A DNA stretch of 64,000 nucleotides from Ochotona curzoniae (Eukaryota; Chordata; Mammalia; Lagomorpha; Ochotonidae): the NCBI RefSeq assembly GCF_017591425.1, contig NW_024466599.1, positions 77,046,501 through 77,110,500 on the forward strand, given 5' to 3'. The position numbers were made by a program, and so were the translations under genes. Of the stretch, positions 25,460-36,259 are shown one piece after another (the first letter of the stretch is position 1; each line of letters starts with the position of its first letter). The notes under the pieces are model-generated. The model was not told where the DNA came from and ran no database searches. It saw nothing but the letters and a program-made list of their open reading frames with translations.

Positions 25460-26423
25460 TTACAGCAATGCTAATTGTCCTTGATGTAAGTCCAATTTCT
25501 GTTGAAGAATTAAGATGGCAGATCTGTAAGTGACTGGCCTAATCCCAAGGGCATAGCTGGCTAACATGGCTATGTTACTTATAGCTTTTTCTGTCCAGAT
25601 GGTCCAAGTTAAGAACAGTGCAGACATCCAGCGGCAGCAAGCGTGGTCACGAGGGAGGCAGCAGTGGTGATGATGAGGCCAAGTGCACATTGGGTCTGAT
25701 GTAGAATGCTAGAGATCTTGTCATGTGTTTGCTGTCAGGGTCCCTTCCACCCATCATCGCCTGGGCTGGAGTCCCTGGGGCTGGCACCATCCTTGTTACA
25801 AGATTTTGAAAGGCATAGTAAGCCACGTATAATTACATAACAGAAGTGGTGAGATGAAGAACAGAAAAATCCCCATCATTACTAAAGTCTGTAAGATTCC
25901 AAATCCATGTGTGGCCGCCACAAGCCACATATAGGACCAAGTAGATCACACACTGCGGAAAGGATAAAGCAACACTTCACAGTTTAGGGGTGGCGAAGGC
26001 ACCTGGAAACAGGCAAGAAAGGCATTTACACTATACCTCATCTCTAGATTTATTAAGGCATATTATATCTATAGGAAAAAGCTAAATATCTGAGGCATTA
26101 AAATTTTCTGGTACTAACTATAAGGTGTATCAGTACCTACATGAAACAGCTAAAGAAAATTCTCTATAATTTTTAAGATAAATGGGGTCCTTGGATACTA
26201 ACTTGGGGTTAACAAGACTATAGGGATCATAAATATTAGAATCATAATAAAAGGCATGACACGGTCCCCGAAGAGGAGGCCCTAGCCAAAATAGGGAGAC
26301 CAAGAACGGTGGAATATGCCCCTGAGAATTTGCTGTTTGACTATTGGCTGTTAATGCTGCACACAGCAACACCACAAGATGGGACCCAATGAGATTTGGG
26401 ATCTGGACAATCTGATACATCAA
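25460..26423 (-). pseudogene. env-like remnants of the second ERV
   Basis: Three minus-strand pieces look like envelope. An N-terminal hydrophobic leader (LVVLLCAALTANSQ) begins near 26380. A membrane-anchor-like segment (MMGIFLFFISPLLL) lies near 25860. A heptad stretch ending LQQKLDLHQG lies near 25480. The anchor lies upstream of the heptads, the reverse of intact env, and stops are present. Confidence 0.5.
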
Positions 26424-26449
26424 TCACTTAAGATGCCCCCATGTCACCC

Positions 26450-26842
26450 AGTGTTAGGAGGGGTCTGGCCTCCTCCTCTTTCAGTGTCTCCCGCCAGAGG
26501 TGGGTCCTTCAGTACAACCTTCTGACGTTGTCTTGTTGGAGAACTTAACATTATGGGCAGGCACCCACACAGGCTGTGTGACCCAGTTTCTGGAAAAGCA
26601 TCAGCAAATTCTCTTCACATAGTAAGCAAAGGGTCAGGGATGCTCTACTCCTGGGTGACTGGGTCCCTCCATCAAACTGCAGGCATTTGTGTTGCGTCAT
26701 CAAGTAGCCTCCAGTGGCACACAGCTGGGTGCTCATCAGAGGACAAAATCTGAAGAAAATTGAGGGTGAACAAAACCAAGTTAATATGTTAATGGAGGAG
26801 GGGGGCGATTATTCCCATTTGTTCATCCTTGGGGATTATTCT
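26450..26842. other. Interior of the second ERV, unassigned part
   Basis: Between the env-like leader and the upper LTR. No primer-binding site or gag start was recognised. A purine-rich tract aatggaggaggggggcga lies at 26791-26808. Confidence 0.4.
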
Positions 26843-27447
26843 TGCCATTGGGTCCTGAGGTCACGGAGGATGAGGCGACTGTTTCCACAGCCACAGAACA
26901 ACTGCAGACAAATTGGTGAGGGTTGCCGTTCACTGGAGGAGCTTATAAGCTTAAGTAGTATTAGAAAAGGGGGATAGGGTGGTAGCAGGGCAGTCCCGAT
27001 TGTATTCCCAGCAACAATGATATTATAAGTGGCTAGTAAGAATGCCTATCTCTCCAGACCCTCCAAGCAAGCCACAGGTCATTTTCTTCACAAGCAGCTG
27101 GAAGCTGAGCCTCAGGTCAGGGCAGGTAGAACTTGACTCAGTGAGTGCAAAAGTTAGCACCTAGGCTAAAAGCTGTGCTTGGGTCATATTCATCACATAT
27201 GGCTGACAAGTTGGATATGGGTTGCATTTGATTTCTTAGAGTTTTTCTTCAGGGAAGTTGTATCACAGTTTGTCCAAGGACAGAGAAGAAAGAGTGGGGT
27301 GCAGCTCTCACTGCATATCCGGTGAACAGCCCACACTGAGGTCTCAGCCAAGACTACTGTCAGGGGGTTCCCCCAGGGGCATGGTGCGCTATGTACATTA
27401 GGCCTCCCACATGGACTAAACAGTGTTCCAGGGGCAAATCACCCACA
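26843..27447 (-). repeat. LTR-like repeat, upper copy
   Basis: Collinear with the lower copy over about 600 bases but clearly diverged, with many small indels. Similarity stops at the bases cccaca at 27442-27447. Confidence 0.65.
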
Positions 27448-28009
27448 TTTAATAGTAGAAAACACCAGATCAATTACCCTGGGAAGCAGTCGGTTTAGTG
27501 GTTCAGGTATGGGTGAGAGAGTGGGGTACAACATCTTGGGGTACAAGCGGTTAGTCAAGTTGCTCCTATGATTCATCGAAAGGTTTTACAGACAGTCCTC
27601 ATTGCAGTGATCACTTGAACCACAGTCGTTTAGGGGCCCAGGAAGGCATGTCCCCAACATCTTCCTTGAACTTAAATCTAATGGGAAAAGCATTAGAGTG
27701 GCAGGGACATTGGATTACCAAGGTGTCAGTCTAGTCTCCTGAGGTAAGATGGAGGGCTTGGAAGCTCAGTCAGCTGTCTCTTCAGGAAAACCCGGAACAC
27801 CATACCACTCATTCTATGCCTCACTTTCCGGGAGAAGCCACTCCATGGCTCTTTCAGCACTGGATCCTTCGCAAGCAAAGAAAGAAAGAAAGGTGCCTCC
27901 TGGTTTTCCTTTATTGTGTGTGTGCACCATCCCCCAATTCAGATGACTTCAATTGTGAATCTCCTAGTTATCCATCCATTAGTTCACAAATGAGTATGTT
28001 TGCTAGCAC
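27448..28009. other. Unassigned sequence after the second ERV
   Basis: Moderate GC content. I recognise no coding sequence or repeat family here. Confidence 0.4.
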
Positions 28010-28200
28010 CTTCTCAATGCAAGATGGGACTCATGAAGGTGCAGGGTTCACAGGTTTTGGGCTATCTTCTATTGCTTTCCCAGGCCATAAACAGAGAGCT
28101 CAGAAGGAAGTGGAGTAGCTGAGACGCAAACCAGCATTCGCATGGTACCCTGGTGCTGGCAAGGTGAGGATTTCATTTCTGAGCCATCACACTGGGGTCT
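28010..28200 (-). mobile_element. Partial CSINE
   Basis: gaaggtgcagggttcacagg, then ctttcccaggccataaacagagagc and a head ending gagccatcacactgggg. Confidence 0.65.
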
Positions 28201-28864
28201 CCATTGATCTTTATGTCTGGTTGTGTACAGGCAACAGGCAATTCTGATTATATAAACACCTTGTATTACAACTTGAAGTATGATACTCTTATATCTCCAG
28301 CTCCTTGTTGCTGTTGTGTAAGATTGCTTTTGCCATGTGATGGTGGGACAAAACACAGTGTGGGGTCCTCAGAGGTGAAGCCCAACCTGTCTAGTCCTGT
28401 CATGACCAGTGACACCTGCTTTATTTTAGTCTGGCTGCCAGAATCCAGAATGTCCCCTACCAATCCACTCTCCTCTCTATCCCCCTTCAAACTTTTCCAT
28501 GACCAGGATCCTTGCCCAGGCCATTTGAGCACTCACTCTCTGAGGCCAGATGGAAGGGGGCCTATAACTAGCATGCAACATTATTTAGATCTCCACACTG
28601 TCGCTGGAGATTCACTGCACACTGAAAAAGGACTGTGCCTACAGACACAGCTTGACGGGCTACGTTTTCAGCATTTTTCTTACTCGTCGTTATGTGGTGG
28701 GGCATTCTCTTACAAAGATGACATCTGATCTGTAGCTAGCCTGTGATTGGCTGAAATTTTGCTGCTGTAATTGGCTGGGAATCAGCTATTTTCTGCAGAA
28801 TCTGTTCAAATTACATGGCAATTCCTCATGTAGAAATTCAAATTATGGAGGGAAATTTAGATCA
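28201..28864. other. Unassigned sequence
   Basis: Moderate GC. An open frame of 174 codons on the plus strand has no family resemblance and is treated as chance. Confidence 0.35.
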
Positions 28865-29120
28865 AAGTTAATTTAACAGAGAAAAGCCTGACAGATTCAT
28901 CATTATGTTTCAACATCATACTAGAAGTTCTAGCTAATTTAATAAAACATAAAAAAGGAAATAAATGTGTGTGTATATATACATATATAATGAAATTGTT
29001 ATTCCAGATGACAATCATAAGGGTAGGAACATGAAAGTGTCAACTAAACAATAACTAACAATAACTAAACAATAACTCATTACACTAATAAGCAAAGGTA
29101 GCAAAATTGCAGGAGCCAAG
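28865..29120 (+). mobile_element. Old L1 ORF2 fragment
   Basis: ttcaacatcatactagaagttctagct is the conserved stretch just after the RT active site, followed by a short TA-rich tract. Confidence 0.5.
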
Positions 29121-29127
29121 GTTAACA

Positions 29128-29312
29128 TTGGAGTGGTCTTTGTGGTGAAGTGCTTAGGTGCTGCTTCAGCCACTCTGTATCCTTTATGGTGGTGGCCACG
29201 TTCAAGTCCTTGCTTTGGGTCTAGCTTAGCTTTCTGTCAATGGGCACTCATGTCAGCACACAGGAGACCGAGTTGGAGTTTGAAGTTCCTGGCTTGTTTC
29301 CACTTTGAAATT
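29128..29312 (+). mobile_element. Old partial CSINE
   Basis: Worn head (gagtggtctttgtggtgaagtgc) and body (caagtccttgctttgggtc, then ggagaccgagttggagtt). Confidence 0.5.
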
Positions 29313-29479
29313 ATTACTAGATTCTTTTAATTTTATTTAGATCACCATTGATAATGGTGCTATGACCACTGACAGCTATATTTAGCTTCCTTGGCCTATA
29401 CAGAGGTGGGTGGTTGGATTCTATACTACTTTTTCTTCAGTTTTTAGTACCTGTCAAATTATTGTCAACAGTTTCTATC

Positions 29480-29760
29480 ACTGTGTGTTTCTACCAGTAA
29501 GGCAGAGTGGGAGTGGATAAACAATTTGGGGACATTTGTTATGGCTTCTTTCTTTTCACTGTCATTGTAGTTAGTGCAATCTCAGTAAGGTTTTACATTT
29601 ATTTCTCTAATGACTTATTACGAGCAGCTTCTTTTTTCATTTGCTTAGAACTCATTTTTAAATCCTTGGTGGAATACCTCTGCAGCTATTTAAGCATTTT
29701 AAAACATCTTTTATTGAAAATTTTAATGCAACAACTCTAGATTCATGGACTTACAATAAA
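29480..29760 (-). mobile_element. Old L1 ORF2 C-terminal fragment
   Basis: Plus strand reads acatttatttctctaatgac and cttttttcatttgcttag, the complement of the L1 C-terminal block. Confidence 0.45.
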
Positions 29761-29765
29761 TAGAG

Positions 29766-29798
29766 ATATTTATTTATTTATTTATTTATTTATAACAT

Positions 29799-29837
<39 letters not shown>
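29766..29837. repeat. (TTTA)n repeat
   Basis: Two TTTA runs separated by a short ataacatt break. Confidence 0.95.
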
Positions 29838-29839
<2 letters not shown>

Positions 29840-29970
29840 GTTAGTATCAGGATAATATTTTTAGGAAACTAAGCTAAAGCTCTGTAATATCACAGGCAGA
29901 ATACTGACAGTGCTCCCTAAATCTTTTCCAAACTCCTCATCTTCATTTGTATTGATTTGTGCATCTTTTC

Positions 29971-29992
29971 GTGTGTGTGTGTGTGTGTGTGA
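29971..29992. repeat. (GT)n repeat
   Basis: About eleven GT units. Confidence 0.95.
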
Positions 29993-30132
29993 TGTTATCA
30001 CACGTATTGAATCATGCATCAATCAGCATAATTAAAATGTGGGACAGTTCTTTCAAAGTAAGGAGCCTTTGCAAGGCCTTTTTACAATATTCACAACGTT
30101 AACCTCAATTTCCTGACATTGACATTTAAAAT

Positions 30133-30388
30133 TGGGGGGAGGTCACTACAGTGGCATGGCATACTAAGCCTCTATCTACAGCACCAACGTCCTCCATGGA
30201 CACTGATTTGAGTCCCTGCTACTCCATTTTTGATCCAGCTCCCTGCTTATGATCTTGAAAAGCAGGAGAGAACTTGAACTCGTGTGGGAGACCTAGAGGA
30301 ATTTTCTGAATCCCGGCTCCAGGGTTCAGATTGGCCTATTTCTACAAGTCTGCCTTACCAATAAAAATAATAAATCTTTAAAAAAGAA
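30133..30388 (+). mobile_element. CSINE, first of a co-oriented cluster
   Basis: gggaggtcactacagtggcatggc head, body gatccagctccctgcttatg, tail taccaataaaaataataaatcttt. Confidence 0.75.
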
Positions 30389-30394
30389 ATCCTA

Positions 30395-30655
30395 GCAAAG
30401 CTTCCAGCATTGGATTGTTCTGAGTCCTGGCAGCTACACTTCTCATCAAGCTCCTTGCTTATGGTAGGAAAGGCAGTAGAGGATGAGCCAAGTCCTTGGG
30501 ATTCTGCACCCACAGGAAAGACCCAGAAGAGGCTCCTGGCTCCCAGCTTCAGATCAACTCAGTTTGGGTCATTGTGGAAGGCCTCCCTCAATGTCTTTCC
30601 TTCTCTGTAAAATTTGCCTTGCAAATAAAAATTAATGTATTTTTTTTTAAAAAAG
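30395..30655 (+). mobile_element. CSINE, second of the cluster, head eroded
   Basis: ctccttgcttatggtaggaaaggcagtag, gacccagaagaggctcctggc, and a tail of ccttgcaaataaaaatt. Confidence 0.75.
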
Positions 30656-31701
30656 AAAATTATTATAGAATTTGGATAGTACCATGTGTGAACTTAAATT
30701 GGCTTTTTCCCCATTCATGCATTTCCTGAAGGATTTATCCACATTATTAACCATTTGTCCCATTTGTATTGCCATGGGCACTCCCATAAAACTGATAAAT
30801 CAGTTTGTTGATGTATTTGTTTTTTGAAGGAAGACTGGGCTATTTCCAGTTTTTAGTTCCTGTGAATAAAATCAATGTAGGGCCCGGCACGGTGGAGCAA
30901 GTGGTTAAAGGTCCTCGCCTTGCATGCCAGGGATACCATATGGGCGCCGGTTCTAATCCCGACAGCCCCACTTCCCTTCCAGCTCCCTGCCTGTGGCCTG
31001 GGAAGGCAGTCGAGGACAGCTCAAAGCTTTGGGACCCTGCACCCGCATGGGAGACCCGGAAGAGGCTCCTGGCTTCAGATCGGCATAGTATCGGCCCGTT
31101 GCGCTCACTTGGGGAGTGAATCATGGGACGGAAGATCTTCCTCTCTGTCTCTCCTCTCTGTATATTCGCCTTTCCAATAAAAAAAAATAATAAAAATAAA
31201 TCTTTAAAAAAATCAATGTAAAATTATTATCTAGCTTTAAATGAAAAGTTTTTATTTCCCTGGGATAATTGACCAAAGATGAAAGTGTTGGGGCATGTGG
31301 TAATTCCATGTCCATTTATAAGTAATGCTCAAACATTTTCCATCGTTGCTCTAACCTGTTACAAATGATGCAGAAATTATACATTTCACTGTAATGTGTG
31401 ATGAGTCAGGGCCTCAACAGCTTTGCAGCTTTTGGTATTGTAAAACTTGTGTGCATTCCATCATACTTGCAATAATAGTTCTTGTAATTTCAGTTTATAT
31501 TTCACTCACAGTAAGAGATCTGGAGCACGTTTTCATGAGCTTATTTGTCCTATACGTGTTATTTTTAGTGAAATTTTTCTGCACAATGTTTTCTCATTTT
31601 TAAGACTTTTTTTCAGTTTTACCATTGCGTTTTGAATTATCAATGTATTCTGGATAAAGTCAATTGAAGGATTTATAGTTTGCAAATATTGCTGTTTCAT
31701 T
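30656..31701 (-). mobile_element. Old L1-derived sequence around the third CSINE
   Basis: Blocks such as gggctatttccagtttttag followed by tgaataaaatcaatgt, and ttccctgggataattgacc, resemble the complement of an old L1 3' UTR. Confidence is limited. Confidence 0.4.
30880..31209 (+). mobile_element. Young CSINE, third of the cluster
   Basis: Head gggcccggcacggtggagcaagtgg. Flanks aaaatcaatgta at 30868-30879 and 31209-31220 form the target duplication. Confidence 0.95.
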
Positions 31702-31904
31702 TTTGAATGAGATTTTAAAAATTTTACTTCTTTTTATTATTATGATTTTATGATATAGTTCCTTATAGACCTGGGATTTCCCATATCCCCTCACCAATTC
31801 CCTTCCCCCTCACTGAGTTTCCCTGTTATCATTATTTTAGTATAGTCCATCTTTGTCTGGAAGTAGAGATGCATACTGCATTGTATCCTCACATCTGGAT
31901 ATGA

Positions 31905-32157
31905 TAGTCTCCATTACACAGTTGCTATATATACATTCCCTTAAATGAAAAGCCAACATACAAAATCAACAACATGAAGAAAAATAGAAATTTACAACAT
32001 CATGAAGTTAAATAACATGCTACTAAATATGATAGTCTCCATAACATAGCTACTATACATCCCCTTAAATGAAAAACCACAAAACAAAATCAGCAACAAG
32101 AAGAAAAAAAAGAAATTAACAAGTCCATGGAATTAAATAACATGCTACTGATTGACT
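31905..32157. repeat. Tandem duplication of about 124 bases inside the L1
   Basis: Two copies, about 31905-32028 and 32029-32157, share gatagtctccat, cccttaaatgaaa and ttaaataacatgctact in the same order. The duplicated unit joins L1 3' UTR sequence (minus sense) to an endonuclease-derived stretch (plus sense). Confidence 0.75.
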
Positions 32158-32639
32158 AATGTGTCGCTGAAAACATTAAAAAAGAAAATCAGGAACCTTC
32201 TTGAAGAACATGATGCTATTGTATGATCTATGAGGCATTGAAGAATTTATTCAGAACATGTTTTGAAGAGGTGAAACTCAGAAAAAAAAATCAAAATCCA
32301 TGAGATACACTTTCCCTGATCTTTGCTAGTGAAATGTATCTCCTGTAGACAACAAGAAGATGGGCTTTGATTTTAACCCAGTCTACTAATCTATGACGTT
32401 TGATTGATAAATTTAAGCCCTTTACGTTCAGGATTAATACAAATAGCTGGTAATGTGTTTGTCATTTTAGCAATGGGTTGTTCATCAATTTAGTCTTGTG
32501 TTGTTATTTTACTGGGATGTTCTTCTCATTTGCTTTTGGTTTTGGTGGGCGCTATTCCTTTTCTCTGTCAAAAGAACATCTTTAAGTGCCATTTGGAGGG
32601 CAGGCCGGAAGATATATATTCTTTTAACTTATTTTTTTT

Positions 32640-33829
32640 TTCTTACTATGGAGGAATTATTTCATTTTTAAAGACAAAGGAAAGTTTTGCTGGGTACGTT
32701 ATCCTGGGCTGACAATTTTTTGCCTTTAGAATCTGGAATATGTTGCTGCATTCTCTTGTTGACTGTAGAGTTTCCTGTGAGAGATCTCCTGTGAGTTTAA
32801 TTGGCAGTCCTTTATATGTCAATTGATTTTTTTCATGTGCACATTTAAGGATCTTTTCTTCATGTTCGATTGAAGAAGGCTTGATAATCATGTGTGGTGG
32901 TGAAGATCACTTTTTTCAATCCTGTTGGGAGTTCTGTGCCTCTCCTGGATGTTGCTTCCCAATTCTTCTCTAGATTAGGGAAATTTTCCCTTGTTATTTC
33001 TTTAAATGCATTTTTAAGCACAGCTTCTTTTTCTGCACCTTCTAGGACTCCCATAAATCGTATATTTGGCATTTTAATAGTCTCTTTCAACTCTTGAATA
33101 CTTTTTTTGGCCTGATCCAGCTCTGCTTTAAGCTTTTTGTTTGTTTCCCCTGGTGACAGGAAATATCTTCTAATTTTGAGATTCTTTCTTCTGCCTCTTT
33201 CATTCTATTTTGGAGACTCTCCACTGTATTTTTGTTAACATTTTTTTTTTATTGGAAAGTCAGATGTATAAGAGAAGGAGAGATAGAGAGAAAGATTATC
33301 CATCTGATATAAGCAGTCGCAATGGCCGGAGCTGAGCCAATCTGAAGCTAGGAGCCAGGAGCTTCCTCCGGGTCTCCGACATGGGTGCAGGGTGTCAAGG
33401 TTTTGGGCCGTCCTTGACTGCTTTCCCAGGCCACAAGCAGAGAGTTGGATGGGAAGTGAGGCTGCCAGGATTAGAAGAGGCATCTATATGGGATCCCAGT
33501 GCGTGCAAAGCGAGGACTTTAACCGCTACGCTAATGTGCCGGCCCACTGTACTTTTAATTTGCTCCATTGTATTATTGATTTCTGATATATCAGCTTTCA
33601 TTTGATTCATTTCCAATGTGACATATTCCTTGAATTCCTTTAATGCCTTCTTTGTGTGCTTCTCATTGCTGATAAGAAGTTCTATAAAAAGTGTTTTGAA
33701 TTCTGTATCCCCCATTGTCTCGATGTCTTCCTCAGTGAACTCTGAGCTTGGCAAAGGGTTTTGCTCCTTTGCAGGGAACTCTTCAGTAATACTCATTGTG
33801 CCTCTGTGTCTTTTTTTGCTCTTGGTCAT
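32640..33829 (-). pseudogene. L1 ORF1 (RNA-binding protein), broken
   Basis: L1 ORF1p is a trimeric nucleic-acid chaperone needed for retrotransposition. Here the N-terminal and coiled-coil part is at 33829-33550 (MTKSKKRHRG start, then a long charged helical stretch). The RRM part lies at 33090-32860 (NIRFMGVLEGAEKE, then EITRENFPNLEK). The C-terminal domain is at 32891-32646 (QLTYKGLPIKLTGDLSQETLQ and PRITYPAKLSF). A CSINE and frameshifts interrupt it. Confidence 0.85.
33239..33545 (-). mobile_element. CSINE inside L1 ORF1
   Basis: It begins with a T-run and attggaaagtcagatg on the plus strand and ends with ctaatgtgccggccc. The bases cactgta flank both sides and the ORF1 frame is interrupted. 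It post-dates the L1. Confidence 0.88.
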
Positions 33830-34967
33830 TGTACTTCAGGTTAGCAGATTCTTCTCTTTGGGCAGGTTTCTAAGCTATGTCACAGTTCAAATTTACTTAT
33901 TGCAGTTCGTACATGGATCTTTGTTTACAGTCACTTGTGCCACTCATTCCAGTTAATTCCAGGTCTGAGCTCTTATGTTAGACCTCCACCATGGTTTCCA
34001 TAGCCCCAGAGACTGGTTCACCACTCTCCACCTTTTGTGATATTCTGCTGAGGCTGACCCATTGTCTGTACAACCTTTCTCCCACTTCTGGTTGAAGTAG
34101 GTCCCAGGGTTAGGGAGAAACCAGCTGTCCTATATAGCTAGATTGTTGGTAGTGCTGATCTTGCTGTAACCTGTTTGCCATTAGTTTTGACAGCCACACA
34201 GACCTGTATTGACCAGTGCAATACCATAGTCAGAATTTTCTTGCGGGACCAGTGCAATCCACTGAGCTACTCAGTAAGTTCTCGCCAAGCTCAGGGCATG
34301 TGCAGCTCACTGTTGTCCATGTAGTCTTAAATTCTTGGCCACACTGTAAGAAATGGCACCTGATGTGTCACTATTAGATTCTGGATCTGCTCGCTGTCAG
34401 GTTTGTGGGTTACCTGGACTTGTCTTGGGTGGAACCTGTAGAACGCCACCTTGTTGCAGTTCACTGAGTCAGAAATGAGTTCACTCCCAGCTCAGCATAT
34501 GCTCAGCCCTTTCCCTTGTCTTCGCCTCCTTAAGCAAATGGCACCTAATTCTGCTCCAGGAGGCAGGCGGGATTGTAAAATCCACCCTGTTCTTGCACTG
34601 CCCATCTGTGATCAGCTGCTCTCTCTGCTCCTGGTCAAATCAAATGGGCCAGCAGGATAAGCAGTTCTTTGTCTGGGTTCACCTTTGAATTTCCTGGGTA
34701 ACATCCCTTCCCACCTTGTTGTTGGTGGAGTTCTGACTGCTGGTGGAGTTCAGACAACTCTTTACTGAATGCCGCTGGGGTATCTGTCACTGCAGCACCA
34801 CACCATTATTTTTGCTGCTTGCCTATATCTGTCAGTCTCCAGGTGCCCCTCTGCTGTTGTTCTGTCCTCTCCTGTTTCCTGGAATGTGCCCTCTCTGATT
34901 CACACTGATTAATATTTTTCCATCTGCTTAAATGTGCCCTTACCCTATTCTGTCATCTTGATTCGCC
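33830..34967 (-). promoter_or_regulatory. L1 5' UTR
   Basis: About 1.1 kb between the ORF1 start and the 5' target duplication, moderately GC-rich relative to its surroundings. In L1 elements this region holds the internal promoter. No tandem monomers were seen. Confidence 0.6.
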
Positions 34968-35159
34968 TTTGAATGAAATTTTTTTTTTCTACAGATTTTC
35001 GCCATTCATTCTTTTTGTTAAAAAAAAAAAACATTTTGAGTTTTGAATTTTATGATACCAACTATTCTTGGTTTCAATTCTGGAACTCTTGGTTGTTTCC
35101 CATATTTTGAAAGTTTCTTCCTACATGATTTCCAAAGACTTAGTAGATTTTACAGACAT

Positions 35160-35987
35160 ATTAGCTCTCTAATATGAATAAAATAAAAGAATGGAGCAGA
35201 TAAAATGAGTTAATAGCTCTCAATACTTAACACTTCCAGACCATTTCAGAACAAGAAGTTTTGTCGGAAAACAAAAATCAGAATTCCAGAAATCCACATC
35301 TACACTGTCTCTAAAACCTCCTAATTTCAACAATGGAATATACTAAAATTTTTGATACTCATGAAACCAGAACCTACACTTCAAAATTCCTGCACTGGAA
35401 AAGTCTAACTTTACACTGTAAGGAATAAACAGGAAAGAAGGCTTGCCAAGCTTAAATATAGCAGAGGGAAATAAACAAAAATTATCATGGATATATTTAA
35501 GACAGAATTTGGGCAGCAAGAGAAAAGAAAATAAAATTAAAAGATCAGTTCTTTTAAAGTACCATAAAGTTAGTGTGACTTCAAGAAAAAGTAGGATGTG
35601 ATTATTAAAACCAGAAATGAAAGTGGATAGTTCATTACTGTTTATTCAGAAATAAAATATACTATTATACTATGTATCAGATGAATAGCCAAAATTAAAA
35701 GAACACATTTTTACAAATATACAGGCTACAAAATCATGAAGAAGCAAAAAGCAAGATAGACATATAACAAGTGAGCACATTAATCACCAATCCAAACACA
35801 TCCTGAAAATTCTAAGGTCACAGGGCTTCACTGATGAATTCTATCAAAATCTTAAGGAAATCAAGCCTTCCAGGAGTCTTCCTGGTATTTAAAGAAAGGA
35901 GTTATGTCCTTACTCACTCTATGAAGCTAGCATTTTCTTGATAATTAACCCAGGAAATGATATTTGCAAAAAAAAAAAAAACCTGTA
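35160..35987 (+). mobile_element. Old L1, ORF2 portion upstream of the ERV
   Basis: A-rich sense-strand sequence resembles degenerate L1 ORF2, for example the stretch around 35840 where ttcactgatgaattctatc matches the conserved GFTDEFY region. It ends exactly at the ERV target duplication and resumes at 40324. Confidence 0.65.
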
Positions 35988-36240
35988 TGCTCCAACCAGC
36001 AGAACCAGTAGCATGGACAGAGAGAGGGTCTGGGGATGAAGCACTCACAGGAGGCCAGTGATGGTAGAAGTCTCTCTTTATTGCTAAGTCACCTCTTCTT
36101 ATATACTCTCCTCCCCATCCCATTTTAGCCAGGAAATTGGATACAGATGAGTCCAATTAGTCTAGGTGTTTAAAGCCACAAGCCCAGTTTCTGTTCCTGC
36201 TCTGCCTAATGAGCACCAATCAACTTGTTAGCCCACAACA
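35988..36240 (-). repeat. 3' LTR of the class II ERV
   Basis: On the minus strand it starts TGTTGTGGGC and contains a TATATAAG box (plus strand about 36095) and AGCAATAAAG (plus strand about 36070-36084). It is preceded by the polypurine tract aaaaaagggggacc. Confidence 0.88.
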
Positions 36241-36259
36241 GGTCCCCCTTTTTTGTTTT

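Larger units (their letters stand above)
24430..27447 (-). mobile_element. Second, rearranged ERV with paired LTR-like repeats
   Basis: Two direct repeats of about 0.6 kb bracket 1.8 kb of interior. The minus strand is preferred because a purine-rich tract (complement of 25058-25072) directly abuts the lower repeat, and because env-like peptides read on that strand. These are a signal-peptide-like start at 26423, a hydrophobic segment near 25940-25800, and a fusion-peptide plus heptad-like region at 25690-25460 (LQQKLDLHQGQLALL). Their order is not normal for env, so the interior is rearranged. I found no matching flanking duplication and no clear primer site. The class is undetermined. Confidence 0.6.
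31717..34967 (-). mobile_element. L1 with full 5' end, ORF1, and scrambled, deleted ORF2
   Basis: A minus-strand L1 bounded by the duplication tttgaatgagatttt (31702-31716) and tttgaatgaaatttt (34968-34982). The 5' end reads ggcgaatcaagatgacagaa, like the start of mammalian L1 5' UTRs. Order on the minus strand: 5' UTR (34967-33830), ORF1 (33829-32640), start of the ORF2 endonuclease (about 32470-32290), a + sense endonuclease piece in tandem copies (about 32280-31955), and an L1 3' UTR (about 31950-31717). Most of ORF2 is absent. A CSINE sits in ORF1. Confidence 0.8.

Noticed and set aside
28204..28728. 174-codon plus-strand frame
   Set aside because: Chance frame in moderately GC-rich DNA; no motif, signal or homologue recognised.
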